Source: Neobacillus mesonae
GTDB lineage: Bacteria; Bacillota; Bacilli; Paenibacillales; Paenibacillaceae
NCBI GenBank assembly: GCA_023715865.1
Contig: JAMBOW010000014.1
Location: 1 to 58,966, forward strand
DNA: 58,966 bases
Direction: 5' to 3'
Of the stretch, positions 9,338 to 17,924 are shown one piece after another. A model generated the notes under the pieces. The model saw only the letters and a program-made list of their open reading frames with translations, was not told where the DNA came from and searched no databases. Position 1 is the first letter of the stretch. Every line of letters starts with the position of its first letter. A program made the translations under genes and the position numbers.

Positions 9338-9937
9338 CTATAGTCGGCTAGTTTCCGTGCCCACGGTCAGCCACTTGTTAAGCAATCGGAAGGTCTCTTT
9401 GGCCGAACTAACGATTACCTCTGATTCAATGCCGGATTGAACAGACTTGTTCATCACTTCCGCCAGCTCTTTCCAGACAGACCGGGTCTCCTGTCCATAC
9501 GCATTAAAATAAGACAAACCTGCTTCCGGATCCAAGGACAAATGCTCTTTTAATTTGCGAGTAATGATCTGTCCTCCTAGGGTCGAACCTTCAATTACAT
9601 ATAAATACCCCAGCAGCTGCCCTGGAGCAGCAATGCTCGGAATTTCATCACAGATTGGAATTTGTGTTCGTTCTTTAGAAGAAGTATTGTCCAGATCCTT
9701 CTCTAGCAATGGTGTTTTAGCGCGAAGCTTCATATCAATTCCTAACTCCTGCACAAAGGGAAGACTCTGAATCTTCTGTTCTATCGGTAAAATAAAGCCA
9801 TAAAACTTCTCAAGATATGCCACATATTCTGATTTCGTCAGGGTCTGGTTCATAATGGCTTTGGCATAAGCATTTTGTTCAATACTGTCATGATCCTCAG
9901 CCGTTTCTTTCCTAAGCTGTTCCATAATTGTTGTCAT
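9338..9937 (-). CDS. bphO: biliverdin-forming heme oxygenase (BphO type)
   Basis: Cleaves heme to biliverdin, iron and CO, and so supplies the chromophore for the phytochrome encoded 18 nt downstream. Seen: proximal-ligand region ETAEDHDSIE with His16; the helix motif GYLYVIEGSTLGGQII, whose glycines flank the distal heme face; and a compact all-helical protein of 199 residues, typical for BphO. The frame opens at a GTG (9943), but that codon is only 3 nt from GGGAGG. The ATG at 9937 has a 9-nt spacing and is preferred. The source of electrons is not encoded nearby. Confidence 0.92.
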   Translation of the reverse strand: MTTIMEQLRKETAEDHDSIEQNAYAKAIMNQTLTKSEYVAYLEKFYGFILPIEQKIQSLPFVQELGIDMKLRAKTPLLEKDLDNTSSKERTQIPICDEIPSIAAPGQLLGYLYVIEGSTLGGQIITRKLKEHLSLDPEAGLSYFNAYGQETRSVWKELAEVMNKSVQSGIESEVIVSSAKETFRLLNKWLTVGTETSRL

Positions 9938-10054
9938 GTTCACGAACCTCCCTATTCATTCAAAAGAGTATTAGCCTAAAAGCCAATTATTTCAGTATAA
10001 ACAATCTTAGTAGAAAAGACGACAGATTTCCATTAACAAGGAAGATGTTAGCCA

Positions 10055-10083
10055 TTGACCTGCTTAAATAGGTCCCCTATGCT
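10055..10083 (+). promoter_or_regulatory. promoter of the endonuclease V-like gene
   Basis: TTGACC, 17-bp spacer, TATGCT, ending 39 nt before the ATG at 10123. It lies in the 185-bp gap shared with the divergent bphO-bphP operon. Confidence 0.6.
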
Positions 10084-10122
10084 TTAATTAATATAGTAAA
10101 AAATAATTAGGAGAGAATAGAG

Positions 10123-10515
10123 ATGCGTTTATGGCATGAAGATCTTATCGGGGTCTTGCCAAGACCTCAGCTGCTAGGCCAGCATAGAGAGTGCTGTGCA
10201 CTGCGGGGCGGCGGATGGGGCAAAAAACACGCGACAGTCAATTACGTATTTGACTATCATCCCTTGAAGCTGGTCCGCTACCATATGCTTATTATAGAAG
10301 AAATGAAACGCCGCGGATATAACGTGGATGCCTTATGGGAGGATTCAGCTTACCGTGGAAAGCAAACCGACCCATGGGATTGGAATGACGCCTCCGATGC
10401 AGTGGAACATGGGCGTTATGACGAGCATAACGAGGTGTACCTGCAGGAATGTCTCGATAATCTTGCGGAGAAGGGTATTATAGTAGAAATAACGACGGCG
10501 GGAAACCACGTCTGA
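10123..10515 (+). CDS. pyrimidine-dimer glycosylase/endonuclease V-like family protein
   Basis: 130 residues beginning MRLWHEDLIGVLPRPQLLGQ and then HRECCALRGGGWGKKH. This matches the bacterial branch of the T4 endonuclease V-like family (Pyr_excise/TIGR02328 type). An ungapped alignment to T4 endonuclease V places Arg22 and the catalytic Glu23 at the same positions. The phage enzyme's N-terminal nucleophile Thr2 is Arg here, so classic glycosylase/lyase chemistry is uncertain. Other visible features are KHATVNYVF and a C-terminal acidic tail. The start follows AGGAGAG by 9 nt. It is transcribed alone, with its own promoter and terminator, divergent from bphO. Confidence 0.8.
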   Translation: MRLWHEDLIGVLPRPQLLGQHRECCALRGGGWGKKHATVNYVFDYHPLKLVRYHMLIIEEMKRRGYNVDALWEDSAYRGKQTDPWDWNDASDAVEHGRYDEHNEVYLQECLDNLAEKGIIVEITTAGNHV

Positions 10516-10522
10516 GCACCGT

Positions 10523-10569
10523 AAAAAAAGATGGCCAGTCTCTTGTGATGAGAAGGGCCATCTTTTTTT
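10523..10569. terminator. bidirectional terminator
   Basis: AAAGATGGCC / GGCCATCTTT arms with an inner TCTC/GAGA pairing, A-run before and T-run after. It serves the plus-strand gene ending at 10515 and the minus-strand rfb operon ending at 10574. Confidence 0.85.
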
Positions 10570-10573
10570 GTCG

Positions 10574-11452
10574 TCAAGATTTGATGCTTGCCGCTTTGAA
10601 TTCGTACAGAAAATCATGTAATCCCTCACGCCAAGGACGCATCTCAGTAAAGCCATTCGTACGAATAGATAAATGCTCCATAACTGAATTTTGTGGACGG
10701 GGTGCGGGGCGGGGAAAGTGATCTGTCGTACAGGGCTCTACGGACGCTGTTATTTTTAAATCTAATACCTTGCCCGCATCTTCTAATATTGCTTTCGTAA
10801 ATTCATACCACGTGCATGAACCGCTGTTAGAGGCATGGTATATTCCATACTTTTCAGTCTGAATCAATTCGTACAAAAATGCTGCCAAGTCTACCGTATA
10901 GGTAGGTGAGCCTTTTTGATCATCGACTACATTCAGCAGTCGTTTCTCCTGCCCCAGCTTCAGCATCGTTTTAACAAAGTTATTGCCATGCAGTCCGTAT
11001 ACCCAGGAAGTGCGCACAATGAAATAACGTGAGGATAAGCTTTGTATAAGGATTTCGCCCGCTCTTTTGGATTTCCCATAAATACTTTTTGGGTCCGTGT
11101 TGTCATATTCATGATATGGATTAGAGGATTCACCATTAAATACGTAGTCTGTACTAATGTAAACCATTTTGGCCTGATACCTCTCAGCAGCTACTGTTAG
11201 ATTACGGCTTCCAGTTGCATTGACTAAATAAGCACCCTCAATGTCCGTCTCAGCAGCATCTACTGCTGTGTAGGCGGCACAGTGAATGATGGCCTGCGGA
11301 AGAAAATCAGAGACTACAGCTTCACACTGCTCTGAATCTGTAATATCAAGCGTATGACGATCACAAGCAAGAACTTCACAGCCCTTTTTTTGCAGCAGTA
11401 AAACGACGTCCTTCCCAAGCTGACCCGCTGCTCCGGTAACTAACACTTTCAT
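10574..11452 (-). CDS. rfbD: dTDP-4-dehydrorhamnose reductase
   Basis: Last step of dTDP-L-rhamnose synthesis: NAD(P)H reduction of dTDP-4-keto-rhamnose. Seen: the Rossmann motif TGAAGQLG at 6-13; STDYVF; and the active-site Tyr125-xxx-Lys129 in IYGKSK. At 292 residues the length is normal. The ATG directly follows the TAA of rfbB without any gap, so translation is probably coupled, with GGGGGG 8 nt upstream. It ends 5 nt before the shared terminator. The product would supply rhamnose for surface polysaccharide. Confidence 0.95.
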   Translation of the reverse strand: MKVLVTGAAGQLGKDVVLLLQKKGCEVLACDRHTLDITDSEQCEAVVSDFLPQAIIHCAAYTAVDAAETDIEGAYLVNATGSRNLTVAAERYQAKMVYISTDYVFNGESSNPYHEYDNTDPKSIYGKSKRAGEILIQSLSSRYFIVRTSWVYGLHGNNFVKTMLKLGQEKRLLNVVDDQKGSPTYTVDLAAFLYELIQTEKYGIYHASNSGSCTWYEFTKAILEDAGKVLDLKITASVEPCTTDHFPRPAPRPQNSVMEHLSIRTNGFTEMRPWREGLHDFLYEFKAASIKS

Positions 11453-12472
11453 TTAATTGCCCCCCAGACGCCCTCCGTATTGTTGGGTATAGTATTGTTG
11501 ATAGGCTCCGGACTGAATCCGAGTCCACCATTCCTTGTTGTCCAGGTACCACTTGATGGTTTCCTTGATTCCTGTCTCAAATGAGTGCTTCGGCTTCCAG
11601 CCAAGTTCTGTCATCGTTTTCGTCGGGTCGATGCCATAACGCCTGTCATGGCCCGGACGATCCTTAACATAAGTAATTAAGGATTTCGGCTTGCCAAGCT
11701 CTTCAAGAATGGCCTCCACGATTTGTATATTGGTCCGCTCGTTATTGCCGCCTATGTTATACACCTCGCCAGCTACCCCTTGGTGAATAACCAAGTCAAT
11801 GGCACTGCAATGATCCTCTACATACAGCCAATCCCTTATATTTAATCCATCGCCATATATGGGGAGAGATTTATCCGAAAGTGCCTGTGAAATCATAAGG
11901 GGAATAAGCTTCTCTGGAAATTGATAAGGTCCATAGTTGTTAGAACAACGAGTGATGTTTACAGGCAGGTTAAAGGTCTCATAGTAGGCTCTCACCAGCA
12001 GGTCCCCGCCTGCCTTGCTGGCAGAATACGGGCTGTTGGGAGCAAGAGGAGTCTCCTCAGTAAACAAGCCTGTTGATCCAAGAGATCCATATACCTCATC
12101 CGTGGATACCTGAACAAATTTGGATACATTAAATTTTTTCGCTGCCTCTAGCAGTACCTGTGTTCCCAGCACATTTGTCTTTACAAAAATATCTGGCTCC
12201 AGGATACTCCGATCTACGTGAGACTCAGCAGCGAAATTTACTACAACATCTACCTCCTGCCCAATCAACTCCTCCATGATGCTGGCATCTGTAATGTCTG
12301 CCTTTACAAAAGTATGGCCGGAATGATGCTGTACCGATTTTAAGTTTTCAAGATTTCCAGCATAAGTGAGTGCATCGACGTTAATGATTGTGTACTCGGG
12401 ATATCTCTTTAACATATAAAGGACAAAATTGCTGCCAATAAAACCGGCACCGCCTGTCACTAGTAGTTTCAT
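11453..12472 (-). CDS. rfbB: dTDP-glucose 4,6-dehydratase
   Basis: Converts dTDP-glucose to dTDP-4-keto-6-deoxyglucose with bound NAD+. Seen: TGGAGFIG at 6-13; the catalytic Thr124-Asp125-Glu126 in QVSTDEVYGS; and Tyr149-xxx-Lys153 in SPYSASK. The start at 12472 (MKLLVTGG) lies 6 nt after AGGAGG and gives 339 residues. The longer open frame back to 12529 overlaps rfbC and adds 19 residues without family similarity. Second gene of rfbC-rfbB-rfbD. Confidence 0.96.
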   Translation of the reverse strand: MKLLVTGGAGFIGSNFVLYMLKRYPEYTIINVDALTYAGNLENLKSVQHHSGHTFVKADITDASIMEELIGQEVDVVVNFAAESHVDRSILEPDIFVKTNVLGTQVLLEAAKKFNVSKFVQVSTDEVYGSLGSTGLFTEETPLAPNSPYSASKAGGDLLVRAYYETFNLPVNITRCSNNYGPYQFPEKLIPLMISQALSDKSLPIYGDGLNIRDWLYVEDHCSAIDLVIHQGVAGEVYNIGGNNERTNIQIVEAILEELGKPKSLITYVKDRPGHDRRYGIDPTKTMTELGWKPKHSFETGIKETIKWYLDNKEWWTRIQSGAYQQYYTQQYGGRLGGN

Positions 12473-12491
12473 AATTGTCCTCCTATTCAAA

Positions 12492-13031
12492 TTAAAGTTC
12501 CGCATCGACCAATAAAGGGTGCTTCTCATCCTTATCCGACAACACGGGCTGGCTCACAGGCCAGTCGATATTTAATGTGGAATCGTTCCATAGAATTCCA
12601 CGATCATGCTCCGGCGAATAATACTCATCTACTTTATATATCACCTGTGTATGAGGAACAAGGGTACAGAATCCATGCGCAAACCCTTTGGGAACCAACA
12701 GCTGCCGCTTATTATCTTCACTTAGAATAAAGCCAGCCCATTGTCCAAAGGTGGGAGAGTTCTTACGAATGTCCACGATAACATCATAGATTGCACCGGC
12801 GATAACGCGGACAAGCTTTGTTTGAGCTCTGGGAGGAAGCTGATAATGAAGCCCTCTGAGAACACCTGCCTCTGCAGATAAGGAATGGTTATCTTGAATA
12901 AAGGTGTGATGAATTCCTTTTCTCTCAAACACTTCTTTATTATAGCTTTCCATAAAAAAACCACGATGATCTCCATAGACTTTTGGCTCGATCAGTAAGG
13001 CTCCTTCAAGATGTAAAGGAGTGATATGCAT
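12492..13031 (-). CDS. rfbC: dTDP-4-dehydrorhamnose 3,5-epimerase
   Basis: A cupin-fold epimerase acting between the dehydratase and the reductase. Seen: DHRGFFMESYN; the catalytic His62 in LRGLHYQ; VIVDIRKNSPTFGQW; VPKGFAHGF; and Tyr132 in VIYKVDEYYSP. The start at 13031 follows AGGAGAG by 7 nt and gives 179 residues, the usual size; the frame is open 14 codons further up. First gene of the operon. rfbA (glucose-1-phosphate thymidylyltransferase), normally part of this cluster, is not in the window. Confidence 0.95.
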   Translation of the reverse strand: MHITPLHLEGALLIEPKVYGDHRGFFMESYNKEVFERKGIHHTFIQDNHSLSAEAGVLRGLHYQLPPRAQTKLVRVIAGAIYDVIVDIRKNSPTFGQWAGFILSEDNKRQLLVPKGFAHGFCTLVPHTQVIYKVDEYYSPEHDRGILWNDSTLNIDWPVSQPVLSDKDEKHPLLVDAEL

Positions 13032-13185
13032 ACTTTTTCTCTCCTCTGTTGTAGTTTCAAGTGAAATACTCATTCTCTAAACTCAATATATGCATGGTTT
13101 ACATCTCTGACCTACACTCTGCCCTTGTGACTAGCTGTCATATCTAAATGTGATGCAAAACTATGTACTTCGATTGTGTGATTCC

Positions 13186-13224
13186 AACAAAAAGAGGCCT
13201 TCTCTCCAAAAAGAGAAGGCCTCT
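13186..13224 (-). terminator. terminator after the U32 gene
   Basis: Perfect arms AGAGGCCTTCTCT / AGAGAAGGCCTCT (13193-13224) followed on the minus strand by TTTTTGTT. It ends the U32 transcript starting at 15748. Confidence 0.88.
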
Positions 13225-13234
13225 ATAATCTAAC

Positions 13235-15748
13235 TTATTTCACCAACTGCCCGCGCGTTACGCCAAGCTGATTCGTTGCTTTCAATGTCTTCCATACCTG
13301 AGTACCGCTGATCTCACCGTGCAGTGCACGGTTGTACAGATCAAGTACTTCACGTACCTGCTCCGGAGTTTCCTCAAGGAACTCCACGCGGTAGCGGGAT
13401 ACACCAAGATCCATGAAGTTCGTCAGATACTCAGCACCAGATTGTTCAACTGCATTATATACCGTGTTCCGGCAGCCTTCATCGACACGAACGGGATGAG
13501 ACATACCGATGCGGTCTTGGAGGGATACACTGTGATCTTCACATGGACGGCCGCAGTTCGTATAGTCTGTTCCTTCGCTGAGGAACGTACAATACACGCA
13601 GTGCTCGGTATGGAACATCGGCAGATGCTGGTGGATAACCACTTCCATCTTGTCCGTATGGGAACGCTCGAGCAAATCGACCATTTGCTGAATGTTCAGG
13701 TCATAAGATGGGGTAACCGCATCACAGCCGGCTTCAAGGAACAGCTCAACCGCTTTATGGTTAGCGATATTAAGCGAGAAGTCGCCGATCAACTCCGGAT
13801 GATACGCACCCGGGTTTTCCATCCGATGGCGCAGGTAGAAATACAGTGCACCTGTATTACGTACGAGTACCGCATCCGGCTTCAGACGCAGGATGTTGTT
13901 ATGGTAGCCGTTCTCGCCAGGCATATGAATCCGCGGTGTTACCAGTGCGATCTTCTTGCCTGCAGCACGCACCATTTCAACAGCTGCCGGGAATTGCTTG
14001 ATAAACTCAAAGTCCGCATAAATAAAGTCTACTCCAGCCTCAAGACAAGCCTCCACTTGAGGAAGGCTGCGGCATAGAGCCGTCAGCTCTGCAGCACCGC
14101 GCTTCACAGCAGGAGCCGGTTTCACTGCATCGCCGTACACCTCAACCTCACGTTTGATATATACCGGAGGCTTCGGACGTTCACCTGCCAGCATTTCAAC
14201 GGCTTGACGACGAATACTGTTCAGCTCACGCATCGGGATAATGATATCGCCGTGAAGCTGCACATCCAGCTCTTCCAGCTGGTATACCGTGCCGCCCAGA
14301 CGACCAAACTGCTCTTCTAGCAGCTCAGAGGTCATTGGACGTTTCTTTGCGATTTCAAGCTCCAGCTCAGAGTTCACCTGAACTGTCGTACCTTTCTGCA
14401 CATCGGTCCACCAAGTTTCAAGCGGTTGACCTGGTCTGCCGACAGCCTTGACATGAACCGGGAAGACACGATAAGGCTTCTCGGTCTCATAGCTTTGACG
14501 CAGGCGTTTATCCAGTGCAGGGTCATTCGTCTTCCAGATCCGATCACCTTCATGTAAACGACGAAGATCTACATCGCTGCGCCCAGGCACGATATCGATA
14601 ATCCAGCCTTCTCCAGCTTCACCTTCAATTTTGACACCTTTACGGCGAATGTCGTAGACACGTCCGCCTTCTTCACGCTTGGTCGGATCTCCAGCATCAA
14701 ACACGATACCGTCTCCGCGTTTCAGCGGGGCTTCTAGTTTACATACAACGCCGTCGCGAAGTATTTTTTCTACACGTCCCAAATATACACCGCGGCTCTT
14801 CGGGAAGGTTCCATCTACAAGCTTTTTGTTGTTGGTTCCTTCCAGAAATCCATGTGTAAAACCACGGGAAAAGCTTTGCTGCAACTCACGAATTTCTTCA
14901 GAACTAATTGGATCTTGAATCCCGTCAAAGTAGGCATCAATCGCTTTGCGGTATTTGCTCACCACGTTTGCTACATACTCCGGTGTTTTGAGGCGACCTT
15001 CGATTTTGAACGAAGTAACACCTGCTTCAATCAGCTCAGGCATAATGTCGATCGCTGCCAGATCCTTCGGAGATAACAGGTAAGCAACGTCGCCCATCGG
15101 CTTCTGCTCCCCATCCACCATCAGATCATATGGCAGACGGCAGGCCTGCGCACACTCACCACGGTTGGCGGAACGTCCGCCCCACATCTCGGAAGTCAAG
15201 CATTGACCAGAGTAAGATACGCATAGCGCACCATGTACAAACACTTCCATCGGCAGCTTCGCTTGCTCTCCGATTTTTTGAATTTGCTTCAGGTTATTCT
15301 CACGGCCCAGTACGACACGCTCGATATCAAACGGCTTTGTGAACTCCACAGCCTCCGGTGATGTAATGGTCATCTGTGTAGAACCGTGGATTGGGAAATC
15401 CGGAGAGATTTCACGGATTAGTTTAACAAGACCCAAATCCTGCACGATAACCGCATCGACGCCAGCGTCAACGCAGGCATCTACTAATTCTTTTGCATCC
15501 TTAAGTTCATTTTCAAATACCAAAATATTAAATGTCAGAAATCCTTTAACCCCATAGCTGTGCAAAAAGGCCATGATCTCAGGCAATTCTTCCATTCGAA
15601 AATTGTTCGCTCTTGCACGGGCATTAAACTTTTCCACACCGAAAAAGATCGCATCTGCGCCGTTCGCTACTGCTGAACGCATACAATCCCAATCGCCGGC
15701 AGGTGCTAACAGCTCGACATCTTCTCTTCTCAATGCTTTTGTATCCAT
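13235..15748 (-). CDS. U32 family protein (RlhA/YhbU-like), two-domain
   Basis: 837 residues, longer than the ~650 of E. coli RlhA. The first part is the U32 TIM-barrel domain: ELLAPAGDWDCMRSAV at the N-terminus, FVHGALCVSYSGQCL and GECAQACR carrying clustered cysteines. A middle DUF3656-like section follows. A second barrel-like domain from about residue 560 ends in HCVYCTFLSEGTDYTNCGRP with its own four-cysteine cluster. Related U32 proteins hydroxylate rRNA or tRNA, bind [4Fe-4S] through such cysteines, and use prephenate. A role in RNA hydroxylation is inferred rather than protease activity. The ATG follows AGGAGG by 4-5 nt, and the ribosome site sits 3 nt from a hairpin. Confidence 0.85.
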   Translation of the reverse strand: MDTKALRREDVELLAPAGDWDCMRSAVANGADAIFFGVEKFNARARANNFRMEELPEIMAFLHSYGVKGFLTFNILVFENELKDAKELVDACVDAGVDAVIVQDLGLVKLIREISPDFPIHGSTQMTITSPEAVEFTKPFDIERVVLGRENNLKQIQKIGEQAKLPMEVFVHGALCVSYSGQCLTSEMWGGRSANRGECAQACRLPYDLMVDGEQKPMGDVAYLLSPKDLAAIDIMPELIEAGVTSFKIEGRLKTPEYVANVVSKYRKAIDAYFDGIQDPISSEEIRELQQSFSRGFTHGFLEGTNNKKLVDGTFPKSRGVYLGRVEKILRDGVVCKLEAPLKRGDGIVFDAGDPTKREEGGRVYDIRRKGVKIEGEAGEGWIIDIVPGRSDVDLRRLHEGDRIWKTNDPALDKRLRQSYETEKPYRVFPVHVKAVGRPGQPLETWWTDVQKGTTVQVNSELELEIAKKRPMTSELLEEQFGRLGGTVYQLEELDVQLHGDIIIPMRELNSIRRQAVEMLAGERPKPPVYIKREVEVYGDAVKPAPAVKRGAAELTALCRSLPQVEACLEAGVDFIYADFEFIKQFPAAVEMVRAAGKKIALVTPRIHMPGENGYHNNILRLKPDAVLVRNTGALYFYLRHRMENPGAYHPELIGDFSLNIANHKAVELFLEAGCDAVTPSYDLNIQQMVDLLERSHTDKMEVVIHQHLPMFHTEHCVYCTFLSEGTDYTNCGRPCEDHSVSLQDRIGMSHPVRVDEGCRNTVYNAVEQSGAEYLTNFMDLGVSRYRVEFLEETPEQVREVLDLYNRALHGEISGTQVWKTLKATNQLGVTRGQLVK

Positions 15749-15760
15749 ATATCCTCCTAA

Positions 15761-15777
15761 ACCTGTTCCATACAGGT
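15761..15777 (-). promoter_or_regulatory. hairpin beside the U32 ribosome binding site
   Basis: ACCTGT-N5-ACAGGT lies 3 nt upstream of the AGGAGG of the U32 gene on the minus strand. On the plus strand the same arms precede CTTTTTT. It may modulate ribosome access or may be chance; no riboswitch class is recognised. Confidence 0.3.
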
Positions 15778-15954
15778 CTTTTTTAGCTTTTGCTTACGAA
15801 TCTTCTAACTTTACTATATATCAGTGTAGCCATTCCTATAAACAACTATAATAGTGTATCAAATCCTTCTTCTTTCCTCTACTACTTCCTGAAAAAACCG
15901 GTATATCTCCATGGACTTTTTATACAAAAAATCAAAACCATATTCTAGATTTCT

Positions 15955-16000
15955 AAAAAAAGAAACCAGCAGGCCTAATTGTCTTAAGCTTTGCTGGTCC
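15955..16000 (-). terminator. terminator after the stalk-domain gene
   Basis: ACCAGCA / TGCTGGT arms (15965-15998) followed on the minus strand by TTCTTTTTTTAG. It ends the transcript of the two genes at 16014-19093. Confidence 0.7.
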
Positions 16001-16013
16001 TTTACCCTATGAA

Positions 16014-17924
16014 CTATTTATTGAATGAAAAAGATTCTAAAGCTTTGTTCAGCGCCTTTAGCTGTACTTCGGTGCGATTAGCGTCGTTCAATACGCCGGT
16101 TATGATATAGGTTACGCCTTCGTGCTCAAACACGATCTGTTTGCCCTGATACGGAATACCCTTCTCGACTTCATGATAAGTGAACACGGTCGCTGATTCG
16201 CCTGCAAAGCTCACATTTTCCGTGTTCGTTAAACGGAAGTCCTTACGGCTCTGAGCTGCTTCAGCGTAGGATTCACGAAGCTGGCTGACCGCCATTTCTA
16301 CAGATGTCTCTTCGTCCACTTCTATAGAGAAAAAACCTCCAGTAAACTGATAAGATACACTGGTCGATTCAAAACGGTTTTGCACCGGTGTCCAGTAGCG
16401 AGGAATATCGATTGTATATCCGTAGGTTTTGGAAGAACGAGTAACTGTGCTGGATTTATCGATTAGATAAGCATCCTCACCCAGCTTTCCAAAATTCTCG
16501 GATACCGTTTCATAGTCAATTTCAAGCGATGCTGTAATCTCTTCTATTAAATGCTCATCATCTGCTGCTGTTTCGGGCACAGCGAACTCAAGATAGTACC
16601 GATATCCGTTCTCTTGGATCAGCACATTGTATTCTGTCGTCCACCCATCGCCAAAATCATACTGAAACTTATTGACCTGGGCTTCCTTGCCTGCAACTTC
16701 AATCGAGTAGGAATCTACTTCACGGTAAGCATCCGGCACGAACACATCCCGCATCCATCCGTTCAGCTTGTCGCTCCAGTCCTTTACCGATGCCCCTTCC
16801 GGAGCAGATGTTACCTGCAGGGATAGATGCGTGCCCCCCTTGCTTTCATATACCATCGACTGATTATCTTTATACCACTCAGCTGGAACGGACAGAGCTA
16901 TGCCATAATCCTCGTTATATACTTGTGTCATGCCGTTTTCCACGGTAGACAGATCCTTAATCGTTGTATCCATTAAGCTGTATGAGGTACGGAATGAGTT
17001 CAACAGCGGAGCGTACTTTTGTAAGTCTTTATAGTTCACTGCCTCATAATCAGAAAAATAGACTTCATATAATCGGCCGTTATTATAGTATTGTCTTGCC
17101 TCCCAGAACATGCCGTCCCCATCCTTAACCACGATCCTAGCATATGGCGTTGCACCCTCCGAGTAAGCCTCACGGTCCATCACCGTCTCACCCATATCCT
17201 TGGCATCCTGGACAAGCTGCTGCAGCATATCCTCGGCATCCAGCTCCACTTCCTGTTCGCTGACGAGAACCTCCAAATAATAAGTGCCTTCCGCATTCGT
17301 AAAGCTGGAAAAATTCTCGCTTTGTGCATAGGAGCTACCAACGATAAGTCCGGATGGATAATTCATGGACCATTCGAGATAGCTGTTTCCTATCTTGGTT
17401 TTACCGATATCTGTATCAATTCCGCTTTCAGACTCCTCTTGAGAAGCCCCGGTATCATTAGCCTTCATGCGGATAATCATTAGTCCGTCATCCGACTTTT
17501 GCAGTGTAGCCCCAAGCCCTGCAGCTACCGGACGCAGCGGCACCATGAGGACATCCTGCACCATCTTTGGCGCAGCGTTCATCTCTACTTTTTTTCCATC
17601 AATCCATGCCACTTTACTGCCGATCGTCAGCGCTACGGTGTGAGGGCCATCCATCACCTTTACCACATCTTCTCCGGAAAGCCGGACCTCACTGCCAAAT
17701 GCTTTTTTGAACACGCCGACTGGAACCATTAACGTTCCCTGTTCAATATAAGGCTTATGAATTGACTGCTTTTCCCCGTTGATATGCGCAGTCTGGCTTC
17801 CTGCCTTAACCCTTAGCTCTTCAAATGAATCGGATGCAGACGCCGGCAATACAGCTCCGCTGAAAATAATGGACCCTGCCAACAGCACGGTCACCACGAT
17901 ACGTACCGGTTTTGAATTCATCAT
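16014..17924 (-). CDS. exported stalk-domain protein (copper amine oxidase N-terminal-like)
   Basis: 636 residues. A signal peptide is seen (positive MMNSKPVR, hydrophobic IVVTVLLAGSIIF, then ASASD). Residues ~35-155 are two copies of the stalk-type fold called copper amine oxidase N-terminal domain: VPVGVFKKAFGSEV, then MVPLRPVAAGLGATL. The remainder contains repeated blocks that each end in a similar pattern (NSFRTSYS, ITASLEIDY, NKALESFSF), suggesting three copies of a PsbP/DUF-like domain. No catalytic residues are recognised. Its ATG overlaps the stop of the upstream protease gene by ATGA, so the two are translated together. A role at the cell surface with that protease is inferred. Confidence 0.75.
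   Translation of the reverse strand: MMNSKPVRIVVTVLLAGSIIFSGAVLPASASDSFEELRVKAGSQTAHINGEKQSIHKPYIEQGTLMVPVGVFKKAFGSEVRLSGEDVVKVMDGPHTVALTIGSKVAWIDGKKVEMNAAPKMVQDVLMVPLRPVAAGLGATLQKSDDGLMIIRMKANDTGASQEESESGIDTDIGKTKIGNSYLEWSMNYPSGLIVGSSYAQSENFSSFTNAEGTYYLEVLVSEQEVELDAEDMLQQLVQDAKDMGETVMDREAYSEGATPYARIVVKDGDGMFWEARQYYNNGRLYEVYFSDYEAVNYKDLQKYAPLLNSFRTSYSLMDTTIKDLSTVENGMTQVYNEDYGIALSVPAEWYKDNQSMVYESKGGTHLSLQVTSAPEGASVKDWSDKLNGWMRDVFVPDAYREVDSYSIEVAGKEAQVNKFQYDFGDGWTTEYNVLIQENGYRYYLEFAVPETAADDEHLIEEITASLEIDYETVSENFGKLGEDAYLIDKSSTVTRSSKTYGYTIDIPRYWTPVQNRFESTSVSYQFTGGFFSIEVDEETSVEMAVSQLRESYAEAAQSRKDFRLTNTENVSFAGESATVFTYHEVEKGIPYQGKQIVFEHEGVTYIITGVLNDANRTEVQLKALNKALESFSFNK

Noticed and set aside
13319..14077. 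252-codon plus-strand frame opposite the U32 gene
   Set aside because: It is entirely antisense to a well-supported coding region and has no recognisable protein motif.
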